A DNA stretch of 19,751 nt from Methanobacteriota archaeon. GTDB taxonomy: Archaea; Thermoplasmatota; Poseidoniia; Poseidoniales; Thalassarchaeaceae. The notes below the pieces were generated by a model. That model had not been told where the DNA came from. It did no database searches and saw only the letters and a program-made list of their open reading frames with translations. Numbering within the stretch: the first letter of the stretch is position 1; every line of letters begins with the position of its first letter. The translations under genes and the position numbers were made by a program. The stretch lies in NCBI GenBank assembly GCA_002685415.1, contig NYXO01000016.1, positions 10,309 to 30,059 on the forward strand, written 5' to 3'. Positions 6,580-15,800 of this stretch are shown here, one piece after another.

Positions 6580-7371
6580 TCAAATATCAAGATTCTGAAT
6601 CTGATGTTCTACGGCTTCACTTAGGGTAAGCCTACCAACAGCAACAGCGCGAGCGAGTTGCGAAGGAATCGTCAATCGACCTTCAGAGATGCTACGACTT
6701 CGTCGTTGGATTTCCCGTACTTCCCCTTCAGTAGGGATTACCCGTAGACGTTCAGTTACTGGTATACCTTCCTTGGCACAAATAGCACGAGCTGCCGAAA
6801 CATGGTCATGACGAGAGCCTCGGGATGTTGAACTCTCATCAACAAATTGTACTGAAAGTCCTCTTGCCAAACAAACATTTGCGATCCTGGAAGATATCGT
6901 GGGTGAACCATTACCAATTCTAACAACGGATTCAGGTGGCCTGAAATCATTCAGAATAGCAATCACTTCATCGACAGTAGCGTCGACAGATTCCATTTGA
7001 ATAGAGCCTGCTGGTCGACCATCAGCAATCCAAGAGAGCCCAGGTCGTGGTCCAGGATCGATTCCAAAACAAATGCGTTGGACCGTTTCTCCCACAGCAA
7101 TTCTATTCATGATTGAGGAAATTACTGAGTCGATTTCTTCTATAGCACAGCCTATTCCTCTTGCATCCTTTGTTTGACCAACCTCGGCGTGCGACGCTAT
7201 CCAGAAATCAACACGATTTGGCACAGGATGTTCAGGGTCGAGTTGCATATGTTCGATACCTGAATCTCTCAAACGATCTAGCAATCTGTAGGCCAAACGG
7301 AAATCATCAGTACGGACTGCAACCTCGGCCACGTTAGGCCACAATCGCACTCTGTCTTCAATCGTTGCCAT
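6580..7371 (-). CDS. RNase H-fold (YqgF/RuvC-like) protein
   Basis: I do not recognise a named family for this 263-residue protein. Its middle part has RNase H-fold signatures: CFGIDPGPRPG (D105 in the first strand, as in RuvC/YqgF), VDESST (E179) and RHDHVSAARAI (D189), matching the DE...D..AA pattern of YqgF-like proteins. The first ~95 residues and the C-terminal ~60 residues (basic helices rich in Arg and Ser) lie outside this core. A nuclease acting on structured DNA or RNA is possible. The three acidic residues are seen, but the assignment is inference. It is divergent from hjc, a resolvase of a different fold, with 127 bases between. The Shine-Dalgarno sequence before ATG 7371 is weak. 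A non-catalytic nucleic-acid-binding protein is the alternative. Confidence 0.65.
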   Translation of the reverse strand: MATIEDRVRLWPNVAEVAVRTDDFRLAYRLLDRLRDSGIEHMQLDPEHPVPNRVDFWIASHAEVGQTKDARGIGCAIEEIDSVISSIMNRIAVGETVQRICFGIDPGPRPGLSWIADGRPAGSIQMESVDATVDEVIAILNDFRPPESVVRIGNGSPTISSRIANVCLARGLSVQFVDESSTSRGSRHDHVSAARAICAKEGIPVTERLRVIPTEGEVREIQRRSRSISEGRLTIPSQLARAVAVGRLTLSEAVEHQIQNLDI

Positions 7372-7498
7372 TCACAGGTCACTGATTCAACAAATTTCCT
7401 ACATTTGCATAATGTTCACCGAATTATCTTGAAAACCTCGAAACGTTACACTCCGCGGCTGCCTCAAGCGATGTCGTCAAGAACCCTGACAATGCGCT

Positions 7499-8158
7499 AT
7501 GCACATGACTGGGGTCTACGAGCGGGAATTACGCTCCGTGCTCGCGGGCGAAAGAAAGGGTGTAGTAGCAATCACTCGCTCCTGTACAGAAGTTGAGCGA
7601 GCACGAGCAATGCAAGTTTGTCAAAGGCCATTCTTGGTTGTAAGAGCACCTGGGAGTGGTTCAGAAGGGACTGGAGATATTCTCGCCCTTCGAGGCGATA
7701 TGTGTATGCCGATTGAGGTGAAATCCTCAAAAACCGACAAAATCTACCTATCTGGTCGTACCAAAGACCAGTACGATGCCCTAAAAACAACCGGGGAACG
7801 ATGTGGTCTTCTACCACTGTATGCATTCCGACTCAAGGGCGTTAGAGGTGATAGCTGGAGAGTGATGAAAGTACCTGTAAATGGGTTAACTGGAAAACTT
7901 CGAGTACTATCACGAAGCATTCCAAATGTGCCACTTACTAGAAATGGCTCTCCGTATTTGAATTGGCATGATGGTATGCCATTACATAGGTTTCTAGCAT
8001 TAATCAGTCGATCAGATGGTGCAAGGGCTATTGAAAAATCGACCAACTTCGAGGAAATTAGCCAGAGAACACAGGATACTGGTAGTCTTTCTCAGACCAG
8101 TCCTTCAAGTGATTATTCGCTCTCTGTGGAATCACCAGATAGTCTCGATTCAGCGTAA
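7499..8158 (+). CDS. hjc: Holliday junction resolvase, Hjc type
   Basis: This archaeal structure-specific endonuclease cuts four-way DNA junctions during recombination and fork repair. The PD-(D/E)xK core is visible: YERELRSVL (an early Glu, E8/E10), RAPGSGS (49-55), TGDILAL (D60) and PIEVKSSKTDKIYL (E73, K75). The conserved region ends near 125 in SWRVM. Typical Hjc is about 130-150 residues. Here a 90-residue Ser-rich, acidic C-terminal extension follows, and 22 residues between the first Glu and the core are longer than usual. A stop at 7487 limits the start to ATG 7499 or ATG 7505. Neither has a clear ribosome-binding site. The last 46 bases overlap the opposite-strand coiled-coil gene. 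Confidence 0.85.
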   Translation: MHMTGVYERELRSVLAGERKGVVAITRSCTEVERARAMQVCQRPFLVVRAPGSGSEGTGDILALRGDMCMPIEVKSSKTDKIYLSGRTKDQYDALKTTGERCGLLPLYAFRLKGVRGDSWRVMKVPVNGLTGKLRVLSRSIPNVPLTRNGSPYLNWHDGMPLHRFLALISRSDGARAIEKSTNFEEISQRTQDTGSLSQTSPSSDYSLSVESPDSLDSA

Positions 8159-8325
8159 TCGAGCTGAGCCTTTGTTAATTCGAGTTCCTTGTGCAATTCG
8201 TCCATTTTTGCCTGTTTCAGCAATCTAGCAGCAGTGGCCGTATCACGACGAAGGCTGTCTAAATCTCGAGATTGTTTTCGCTCAGCGATATCTCCCCTCT
8301 CAGCCATAATCTTCCGAGGGTGCAT
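8113..8325 (-). CDS. Small charged coiled-coil protein
   Basis: This frame encodes 70 residues, or 64 from the in-frame ATG 8307, which has a weak GGAAG before it. The product is highly charged and almost entirely helical: Arg/Asp-rich in the first half, then a heptad-like stretch near 38-62 (MDELHKELELTKAQLDYAES), and an acidic Ser-rich tail. No family is recognised. It fills the otherwise empty space between hjc and the site-2 protease gene. Its last 46 bases lie opposite the 3' end of hjc. The composition looks like a real soluble helix and not a shadow of hjc, because most of the frame lies beyond hjc. Being short, it could still be spurious. Confidence 0.55.
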   Translation of the reverse strand: MHPRKIMAERGDIAERKQSRDLDSLRRDTATAARLLKQAKMDELHKELELTKAQLDYAESRLSGDSTESE

Positions 8326-8389
8326 CAGGTCAAGTCAGTTGTGGATTCATTGACGAGTATTCAAGTGGGAGCAACAAAGGCGGATAGTC

Positions 8390-9901
8390 ATGGAAAGAGG
8401 CCTGAGCCTGAACCAGATTCTCTTTGTGGGATTACTGGCTTGGGCTGGAGTCAGGGGCTGGGCTCCAATTTGGGCCCTAGTACTGATTGCAGCATGGTAC
8501 TTCTCTTTGGTCTACTTAGAACAAACTGGAACGTTAGACAAATGGAATGCAACAAGAGTACTTGGAATCATATTGATGCTAAGGACTGGAAAGGGGAAGA
8601 TTGCCCTTGAACAGTTGGCTAAACCACGTAGATTTTGGAGAGCATACGGAGAATTTTCCATATGGTTGTGCTTCATAGTAATGTTCGGCGTTATCCTCTT
8701 GATAATCAGCGCAGCTCTGGCAACCGCAGCGGCTCCCGCACAACAAGAGGTCTTACCTGCATCGGATCTTCTTCTTATTCCAGGCGTGACCAGTTTTGTC
8801 CCATTCTGGTGGCCTATTATTGCTCTGATTTTTGCCTTGGTTATTCACGAGTATAGTCACGGAATACAGGCTAGAGCACACGGTATGCAAGTTCGATCAT
8901 TCGGACTCCTTCTAGCCGGTTTACTTCCAGTTGGAGCATTTGCTGAACCCGAGTATGAGGAAATGTCCCGCGCACCCAGGAGAGAAAGAATGAGATTATT
9001 CGCTGCTGGACCTTCAATTAACCTGATTGCCACATTTATTGTCTTGGTTTTGTTATCTGCAACAGCGAGTGGATTTGTTGCAAAAACTCCAGGAGTTCAT
9101 GCAACTGGGATTATCGCTGAAACTGGTGCTCAGGATGCTGGGTTGATGGCGTACGAAACCATTACTCATATCGATGATAATGTAGTGGCTAATCGCGACG
9201 ATTTCACTGAGGCAATGAAAGATTATTCATCTGGGCAGGTTGCTAATTTCACTGTCATTTCTTCTCAAGCAAATGAGGCAGAAACACGGATAATCGAAAT
9301 CACTTTCACAGATCGTTGGCAGTATCATATGGATCAATGTGAACAAACTAATGGCTGTGATATGGAAGAAACTAGAGAGTTGATGCAGGTACTAGGAATT
9401 GAACAAGGTGACGCCTTTGTTGGAGTTAGTAATCTTCGCTCAAATACAGCAGCAGTGGATGGTTGGGGCTTCTTAGCTGACGATGATTTGAACGGGCTTC
9501 AGAAGGGACTGATATTACTAATATCGCCGCTGATTTTGTTAGGGGTTCCGATTCAAAATGATGGCCACACAATGCCCTTAGAAGAACGGGCGATGTTGGC
9601 TGCCGGAGATGGAATAATCGCTTCAAACATCGGAACGGGAGGCATGTTGGCAACTTTCGATTTCCTATTCTGGCTGGCTTGGATTAACTTCCTATTAGGA
9701 TTCGCCAATCTAATCCCAATGATTCCATTCGATGGCGGCCACATATTCAGAGATGCCACTCATTCAACCATGCGATTCATTATGCGTGGCGCAGATCCTA
9801 TGCGTATTGAAAATGCAGCAAATAGACTGAGTTCTATGAGTAGCCTCCTAGTGCTATTCATTGTGATTATCCCAATCATTTTGCCTCGATTGGTAGGTTG
9901 A
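8390..9901 (+). CDS. Site-2 protease family zinc metalloprotease (M50)
   Basis: This 503-residue intramembrane metalloprotease would cleave transmembrane substrates. The zinc site is HEYSH (H153, E154, H157) in a hydrophobic helix, and the third ligand lies in NLIPMIPFDGGH (440-451, D448), the classic NxxPxxxxDGG motif. Hydrophobic segments lie near 10-44, 90-112, 137-160, 168-185, 208-228, 370-388, 425-445 and 478-500. Between about 232 and 310 is a PDZ-like domain that would guide substrates. Residues 311-360 form an additional soluble segment with two Cys (317, 323). AGGCGG about 6 bases before ATG 8390 is a plausible ribosome-binding site. The gene ends 7 bases from the convergent signal peptidase gene. 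The family is well supported; the substrate is unknown. Confidence 0.92.
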   Translation: MERGLSLNQILFVGLLAWAGVRGWAPIWALVLIAAWYFSLVYLEQTGTLDKWNATRVLGIILMLRTGKGKIALEQLAKPRRFWRAYGEFSIWLCFIVMFGVILLIISAALATAAAPAQQEVLPASDLLLIPGVTSFVPFWWPIIALIFALVIHEYSHGIQARAHGMQVRSFGLLLAGLLPVGAFAEPEYEEMSRAPRRERMRLFAAGPSINLIATFIVLVLLSATASGFVAKTPGVHATGIIAETGAQDAGLMAYETITHIDDNVVANRDDFTEAMKDYSSGQVANFTVISSQANEAETRIIEITFTDRWQYHMDQCEQTNGCDMEETRELMQVLGIEQGDAFVGVSNLRSNTAAVDGWGFLADDDLNGLQKGLILLISPLILLGVPIQNDGHTMPLEERAMLAAGDGIIASNIGTGGMLATFDFLFWLAWINFLLGFANLIPMIPFDGGHIFRDATHSTMRFIMRGADPMRIENAANRLSSMSSLLVLFIVIIPIILPRLVG

Positions 9902-9908
9902 AAATGGA

Positions 9909-10712
9909 CTATTCTTCCTCAGTTGGTTGAGCTTGATTCTTGCTATTCATTCGATCTGTAATCATCTCAATGATTACAGGAGTGGCTATCACTATAGCGA
10001 CCATTATTGCCAAATTACTCCAAGAATTTGATGTGACTTGACCATCTGTTCCACTTGCATAGAGTTTCACGGCACCTACCCAAGGAATTTCCAGTGATGC
10101 AACACCAATAATCCACTCATCTTTGATTGCAGTAACCAAGTTACCATTTTCATCTGTTAGTGATTGTTGATCGTACTGACAGCCGTTGCTCCATCGATTA
10201 TCTCCTGTAGTAATGTAGCCCTCATGTTGAGGGACCCAATTACTAACTGTTAGTTTCGAATTACCATGAAAGCAATCGTAATCTAATTCCAAGGTGATTG
10301 AATCCTCTGCTACAATATCGGTTCCTGGCACGTCCCAACCTCCGTTAGGATTCTGTACAGCCTTGAATAAAGCACGATGAATTACAGGAGTATCACTTCC
10401 ACCATTTTTCCTGAATATTATCACATCTCCTGGCATTCCATGAGTTTCGTAACCCTCGTGCTTACCACCAATTTGAGTTGCTTCTGCAAAGGTGATTATT
10501 TGGTGGCGGTCAGGAGACATTACCAAGACTAAATCTCCTGGATCGATTGCTCCAACAGAACCTTTCTCAGGGTCATGCATCATTGAACCAGATTCCACCA
10601 CGACCATTGGTGGATAAGTGCCGGTTGCTACCGTCATAGAACCCAATAGAAGGATAACCAATCCTATCGCAAGACTTGCCTCTCGCTTGAGAACTTGAAT
10701 ATCCAAAATCAC
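9909..10712 (-). CDS. Signal peptidase I, archaeal/ER (Ser-His) type
   Basis: This membrane peptidase removes signal peptides from exported proteins. An N-terminal helix (about 14-31) precedes VVESGSM with the catalytic Ser (S43). MPGDVIIF (93-100) and VIHRA (H112) provide the His that replaces the bacterial Lys in archaeal and ER enzymes. TGDNRWSNG...YD (D171, D181) supplies the acidic residues. A C-terminal hydrophobic helix near 232-252 gives a second membrane anchor. GTG 10712 overlaps the TGA of the upstream gene (GTGA). A strong GAGGAGG touches that GTG but stands about 7 bases before an in-frame TTG at 10706, so TTG 10706 may be the real start. Coupling to the upstream membrane-protein gene is clear either way. 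It is longer than minimal archaeal SPases because of loops near 120-165. Confidence 0.9.
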   Translation of the reverse strand: MILDIQVLKREASLAIGLVILLLGSMTVATGTYPPMVVVESGSMMHDPEKGSVGAIDPGDLVLVMSPDRHQIITFAEATQIGGKHEGYETHGMPGDVIIFRKNGGSDTPVIHRALFKAVQNPNGGWDVPGTDIVAEDSITLELDYDCFHGNSKLTVSNWVPQHEGYITTGDNRWSNGCQYDQQSLTDENGNLVTAIKDEWIIGVASLEIPWVGAVKLYASGTDGQVTSNSWSNLAIMVAIVIATPVIIEMITDRMNSKNQAQPTEEE

Positions 10713-11650
10713 TCCTCCTCAATCTGAGTTGAAGCCTTGCTACTTTCTGTAACAGAGGAGTTTGCTTGATTAGCAGGTCTAGTCAAAAACACCATGCTAA
10801 GAGAGGCGGTGGCGAGTAGGATACTAACTCCATCAAAATGGGGGGCAGTTGAGTGAATCGAGGAGTCTCCAGCAAGCCATTGGGTTAGATCTACGGTGAA
10901 TTCCCTAGGTCCTCCTCCCTGTTTGGCGAGGCCAAAAATCATGTTGTAGATCAATAAAGCAGCACTAATTGATGTTAAACTTAGAATTGTACGATTTGCA
11001 TCCTTATCCTGTAAAATCTTGGCCCCAGGAAGCAATGTTGACAATCGAGAGTTTGTGGTATTCCACCAAGTGTTAGAATATGTGGAAGAATCTTTTGAAT
11101 TTGATTCTAAAGAAATTTCATCCCAAGGCTCGGATACTCTTTCTACGGAATCTTCCGATACCTCTCTGATGGATTCTATTGACCTTGCTCCTGCAGGTTT
11201 TATGTGTCTAAATCTGGAACCGACTTTAATCCCCAATTCATTGTAAAGTCTCACAAGATGGGATTGGTATACTGGACCAAGCATATCTGCAGCTTCTTCA
11301 GCTTCCTTACGCCTTCTGAGAACCTCAGGACGAGAATCGAGTAGGAGTATTTCGTCGAGCGCCGCCTTGTGACTGAGGTATACAAAAAATTCCGGTACTA
11401 TCCAAAAGGCTAGAGAGCCTCCAACTATCAAACCAAGCCAACTCCAAGGAACCCACATTTCCTTTGAGTCATCTGTTGTACCACCTAGAACAAACAGGAA
11501 TAGAATACCCCAAATTGTTGCTGCAATAGACAGTATTGTCAGGGACGAAACTATTCGGAAATGGTTGTCCTTTTGACCCATCCACCACCTACGAAAGGTG
11601 TTACTCAGTAGCTTGAATGGACCCGCCATCAGCATTTGGGTCACGCTCAT
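10709..11650 (-). CDS. Four-helix membrane protein coupled to signal peptidase, unknown
   Basis: No family is recognised for this 313-residue protein. Two hydrophobic helices (about 34-57 and 68-92) are followed by a cytosolic-looking charged region with RRRKEAEEAADML (about 112-124) and LVRLYNELGIK (132-142). A Ser/Glu-rich linker (about 155-200) and two more helices (about 221-240 and 262-282) follow, then a polar tail. ATG 11650 has GGGAGAT about 6 bases upstream. Its TGA overlaps the start of the signal peptidase gene, so both are probably made from one message and may act together at the membrane. It is divergent from the lipoprotein gene, with only 38 bases between. A role in protein export is inference from this coupling alone. 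Confidence 0.8.
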   Translation of the reverse strand: MSVTQMLMAGPFKLLSNTFRRWWMGQKDNHFRIVSSLTILSIAATIWGILFLFVLGGTTDDSKEMWVPWSWLGLIVGGSLAFWIVPEFFVYLSHKAALDEILLLDSRPEVLRRRKEAEEAADMLGPVYQSHLVRLYNELGIKVGSRFRHIKPAGARSIESIREVSEDSVERVSEPWDEISLESNSKDSSTYSNTWWNTTNSRLSTLLPGAKILQDKDANRTILSLTSISAALLIYNMIFGLAKQGGGPREFTVDLTQWLAGDSSIHSTAPHFDGVSILLATASLSMVFLTRPANQANSSVTESSKASTQIEEE

Positions 11651-11688
11651 GGATTATCTCCCTTATCGCCTGACGTTCCAATGGATTC

Positions 11689-12744
11689 ATGTTTGAAACC
11701 AAGCCTCGTGAATCCATGAATCGCTCTTTGGGTGCTCTGTTAATCGCGTTCAGTCTCTTTCTTTCCGGATGTACATCAGAGACTGAGAAGCCCCTTGACC
11801 CTTTACTGGATGAGGACGGAGACGGGCTTTCAAACGGCTGGGAATTAGATCGTGGTTTTGACCCTAGAAATGCCTCAGATGTATTAATTTGCCAAGGTCA
11901 GGCAAAATTCTGTGAGCGGATATATGACAACCATACTTTCCCAGAAACCCATAATTCATTTTCTACCACAGAGGATGGTACTTGGATGGCAATAAATCAC
12001 TACACTGCTCTTCAGGCACAATGGGATGGTGGCATCCGTGCCTTCATGATTGACATTCATCATTTGACCAATGATGATACGGAAAAAGAAGATGTTCGAT
12101 TTTGCCATGGTAGCCCGGATTCATTTCCGCATCCTTGCATGTATTCTGAGGTAGATGCCTTTGCTTGGTTGAGTCACCTAAACTCGCTGATGAACAATAG
12201 TTCGGGTGATGTTGTTACCCTCCTAATCGAGAACTATGTGCCCGGCGAACATGTAGATTATCTGTTCAATGTCACCGGAATGAGAGACAAAACCTTCGTC
12301 CATCAAGAGGGAGAAGATTGGCCAATGCTTGGTGATATGGTTCTGAATGGAAAAACACTGGTCGTCTTCTGGGATTATTCCGATGATGAGAGATGGCCAT
12401 GGTTGCACCACGCTTGGACTCATTCTTGGGACACACCATATGGAGAGGACGAAGAAAGTCAGATGTCATGTACGGTCGGAAGAGGAAGCGGTGAAGCAGA
12501 AGCTTGGCACCTAAACAACTGGCTGAGCACACCTTGGGGTTTTGCTGATCCAGTAAGATCATCTGACGTAAATGATTACGATTTCCTCTTGACCAGAGCC
12601 ATAGAATGTTGGGAAGTTTTTGACGATAGACCGACCTTCATTGCTGTTGATTATTGGGGGAATGGAGAGATTCTCAATGTTACACTCACCCTCAATGAGA
12701 TGGACCATTGGTCCGACGAAATACCTCCTCATCCGGGAATCTGA
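11689..12744 (+). CDS. Secreted lipoprotein with PI-PLC-like phosphodiesterase fold
   Basis: A signal peptide with lipobox LSGC (C28) marks this as an exported, lipid-anchored protein. After it comes DEDGDGLSNGWE (41-52), a calcium-binding thrombospondin type-3-like loop. The main domain resembles the X-region of phosphatidylinositol-specific phospholipase C: PETHNSF (H88, N89), GGIRAFMIDIHH (R117, D122) and RFCHG (H140) match the two catalytic His positions and the acidic Arg/Asp strand. LLIENYV and LVVFWDYS look like later barrel strands. A related glycerophosphodiester or other phosphodiester substrate is as likely as an inositol lipid. The start may be ATG 11716 (MNRSLGALL...), which gives a standard signal peptide. 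Neither start has a good ribosome-binding site. Several Cys pairs suit an extracellular protein. Confidence 0.75.
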   Translation: MFETKPRESMNRSLGALLIAFSLFLSGCTSETEKPLDPLLDEDGDGLSNGWELDRGFDPRNASDVLICQGQAKFCERIYDNHTFPETHNSFSTTEDGTWMAINHYTALQAQWDGGIRAFMIDIHHLTNDDTEKEDVRFCHGSPDSFPHPCMYSEVDAFAWLSHLNSLMNNSSGDVVTLLIENYVPGEHVDYLFNVTGMRDKTFVHQEGEDWPMLGDMVLNGKTLVVFWDYSDDERWPWLHHAWTHSWDTPYGEDEESQMSCTVGRGSGEAEAWHLNNWLSTPWGFADPVRSSDVNDYDFLLTRAIECWEVFDDRPTFIAVDYWGNGEILNVTLTLNEMDHWSDEIPPHPGI

Positions 12745-12754
12745 TTTCGAATTC

Positions 12755-12770
12755 TAGATTTGTCAATCTA
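12755..12770. other. AT-rich hairpin between lipoprotein and helicase genes
   Basis: TAGATT (12755-12760) and AATCTA (12765-12770) form a 6-bp stem around TGTC, 11 bases past the lipoprotein stop. A second nested repeat, ACCAA...TTGGT, follows. There is no T run, so terminator function is uncertain. It may simply be leader structure of the helicase message. Confidence 0.25.
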
Positions 12771-12810
12771 ACCAATCGGTTCATGTTGGTCGGGCTATGC
12801 CAAAGACTCG

Positions 12811-15800
12811 ATGTCTGCCGAGGCTCTCGAACTTCTCCACCCGCAAGTTCGGGAATTAGTCGAGCAACGAGGCTGGAAATTGACTCCGGTGCAAAAGGCT
12901 GCAACTGCAGATTTGGTCGATGGGAAAGACCGGATTTTAGTTGCGCCAACGGGTAGCGGAAAAACTGAAGCGGCTGTTCTTCCAATTGCTTCGAGGGCTC
13001 TGAAAGAAGATTGGGATTCTCTTTCAATACTGTATATTACACCTCTCAGAGCGTTAAATCGAGATATCGACAGGCGGTTGGCTAGCTTGCTCGAACCTCT
13101 TGGCATAAGTGTTGGACTACGCCACGGTGACACCAGTCAAAAAGAGAGAACTAAGCAATCAAAGAAGCCTCCAAATTTGCTGGTGACAACCCCTGAGACT
13201 GCTCAGATTATGTTGCTGGGAAGTCGATTGAGAGAACATCTAGCAGGAGTAAAGGCCGTTATTTTGGACGAAGTTCACGATTTGGCTGCTAGTGAGAGAG
13301 GAGCCCAATTGTTGATTGGACTTGAGAGAATTGCTGGCTTGGAAGGAACTAGCGGCCGATTCCAGAGAGTAGGACTTTCAGCGACTGTGGGCAATCCTGA
13401 TGAGGTTGCAAATTGGATGTCGGAGGGTGCAAAACCAATTTTCGGCCCTGCTCCGAGAACAACTAAGCTTACCGTTCATCGAGAAACTCCAACAGCGGAA
13501 GATGACCTACTAGCAGGTGAATGGGCAATTTCTCCAAAGTCAATTGCCGCATTTCGTCATCTAGCAAATACTCTGATTGAAGACTCACCCTCCCTTGTTT
13601 TCGTAAACTCTAGATCTACTGCGGAAACAGTTGCACAAAGGCTGGCTTCGATTGTTCCAGAACTCCAAGTTGGCGTCCACCATGGGAGCCTTGCAGCTGA
13701 TACTAGACGTGAGATGGAGGAGTCTCTTCGAGCCGGCGAGTTACATGGATTAATTTGTACATCAAGTCTTGAATTAGGTATCGATATCGGAAGTATTCGA
13801 AGAGTACACCAATTGAACAGTCCAAGAGCAGTAGACAGGATGTTGCAACGTGTTGGAAGAGCTGAGCATCACCTGGGAGGAACGGGAAGAGGCGATATCC
13901 TCGCATGGGAAATTGATGATATCGCAGAATGTGCGGTAATCGCAAGACGCGCTATGGCCGGTGAATTGGAGGGCGTCGAATGGAGGTATAATCCGGCTAT
14001 TGTCGCTGCAAATCAATTTCTACAAATGGCATCGGAGAGAGGGGTTGTCCCAATACAACAAGCTACTGAATTACTCAAGCGATCGACAATCTTTCCACAG
14101 TGGGCTGAAGAGGATACATTAGCTGTTCTTCGAGTGCTAGACGATAGGTGGCTACTACGATTAATCGAACAGCCACGACAATCAGATCCAACAATTTGGC
14201 ATCCGAAATTATGGCAGGGGTTAGCAAAGAAAGCCAATGTGGATGCAAGGCCTGCAGATTTAGTTCCGGAGGATAGACCGCCTTGGGATGAAGAACACGA
14301 AGAGGCGCAGAAATCTCGTTGGAGACGTGCAATGGTTCAACACTTACCGGAATCTCTCAGTTCTGGTTGGTTTTCACCCGCCGGAAAATTGGGTAGGAAT
14401 CGAACTCAACATATCTCAATGATTCCTGACGAAATAGCCTACAAGGTTCGTGATGCTGTTACAAGGCGGGTTTTGGGTTCTGTCGATGAAGCATTCGTCC
14501 TATCTCTAAACGATGTAGGTGAAGATGATGCAGGGCGACCTAGAAGATTCGTTATGGCTGGTCGAACTTGGATGATTGTTGATGCTGATCCAGAGCAAAG
14601 CGAATTGTTGGTTGCTCCTGTGAAAGACACTGGAGAAGCACCTGTATGGGCTGGAGAATTACCTCCTGTGCCGATTGAAGTTGCTATGGAAGTTGGCAAA
14701 TTGAGGAGAAGTGCTGCAACTGCAATTGGGGCAATGGAGGCCATGAAGGGGGATTTGGATTTTGAAAATTACCCTCTTTCCGAAGTCGCTAGAGCCGACT
14801 TATTGAATGCGGTAGCAGAACACATAGATGCAACCGAAAATCTACCAACCGACACCACTTTGACTATCGAAAGTAGAGACAATGCTGTAGTCTTGAATAC
14901 CTGCAGAGGGAGTAGGATAAACGAGACTCTAGCGCACTTTATCCAGGCTATGGGTTCTATGCGGGAAGGCAAGATGGGAACTACTCTGGTCGACCCATAT
15001 CGTATTGCATTCCAAGTTCCAGGAACCACGGCTGCTCATGTTATTGAGTGGCTGACTACTACTTCCCCTGACGCTCTTGAAGCCATCCTCAGAATGACAA
15101 TTCCTAATGGTAGAGCACTAAGATGGAGGATGGTGCAAGTTGCTCGAAAAATGGGTGTTTTGCAAAAGGCAGCAGATCCACGTCGAGTCAATATGCAAGG
15201 TCTGATGCAAAGATATCGGGGCACTCCAGTTGTTGAGGAAGCTCTGTCAAAATTATTCCATGAAAGAATGGATATTGAAGGAACTATGGATTTAATCCAT
15301 GACATTCAACAAGGAAAAGTAGAGATTTTCCACACCCCTAATGGGCCACTTGGACTGTCGCCAAAATCTGAACGTGACTTACTTCTCCCTGCATGGTCTG
15401 ATGTACAACTGCGAGAGCGATTGGAGACACGACTAATGGCAGAAAGAGCAGTGTTAATTTGTCTTAATTGCAAAGATAAATCACGAAGCCGAGTTGGCCG
15501 TATGCAGCAGCGTATCGAACCCTGTACTAATTGTGGAGGCACTATGCGGGCTTGCTCACCAGAGCGCATGGAATCTATGTTAAGCGGATGGGTAACTAGT
15601 GATGACCCAAAGGAACGTGCAAGGATGCAGAAGAATGCAGAATTGATTCAAACCCATGGTCATGATGCAGTTCTAGCCTTAATGGGCAGAGGCGTCGGGG
15701 AGGAAACTGCCACTAGATTGTTGAGAGGTTTATCACGTGGAAATCGAGTTGCATTACTTCGCGCCATTCATAACGCAGAACTACAGTATGCAAAGACTAG

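Noticed and set aside
7405..7596. 63-residue plus-strand frame before and into hjc
   Set aside because: It overlaps the hjc start in another frame, its sequence is Arg/Ser-rich without motifs, and the Hjc frame is well supported.
8272..8610. 112-residue plus-strand frame across the site-2 protease start
   Set aside because: It is mostly an out-of-frame reading of the protease N-terminus, with no recognisable domain.
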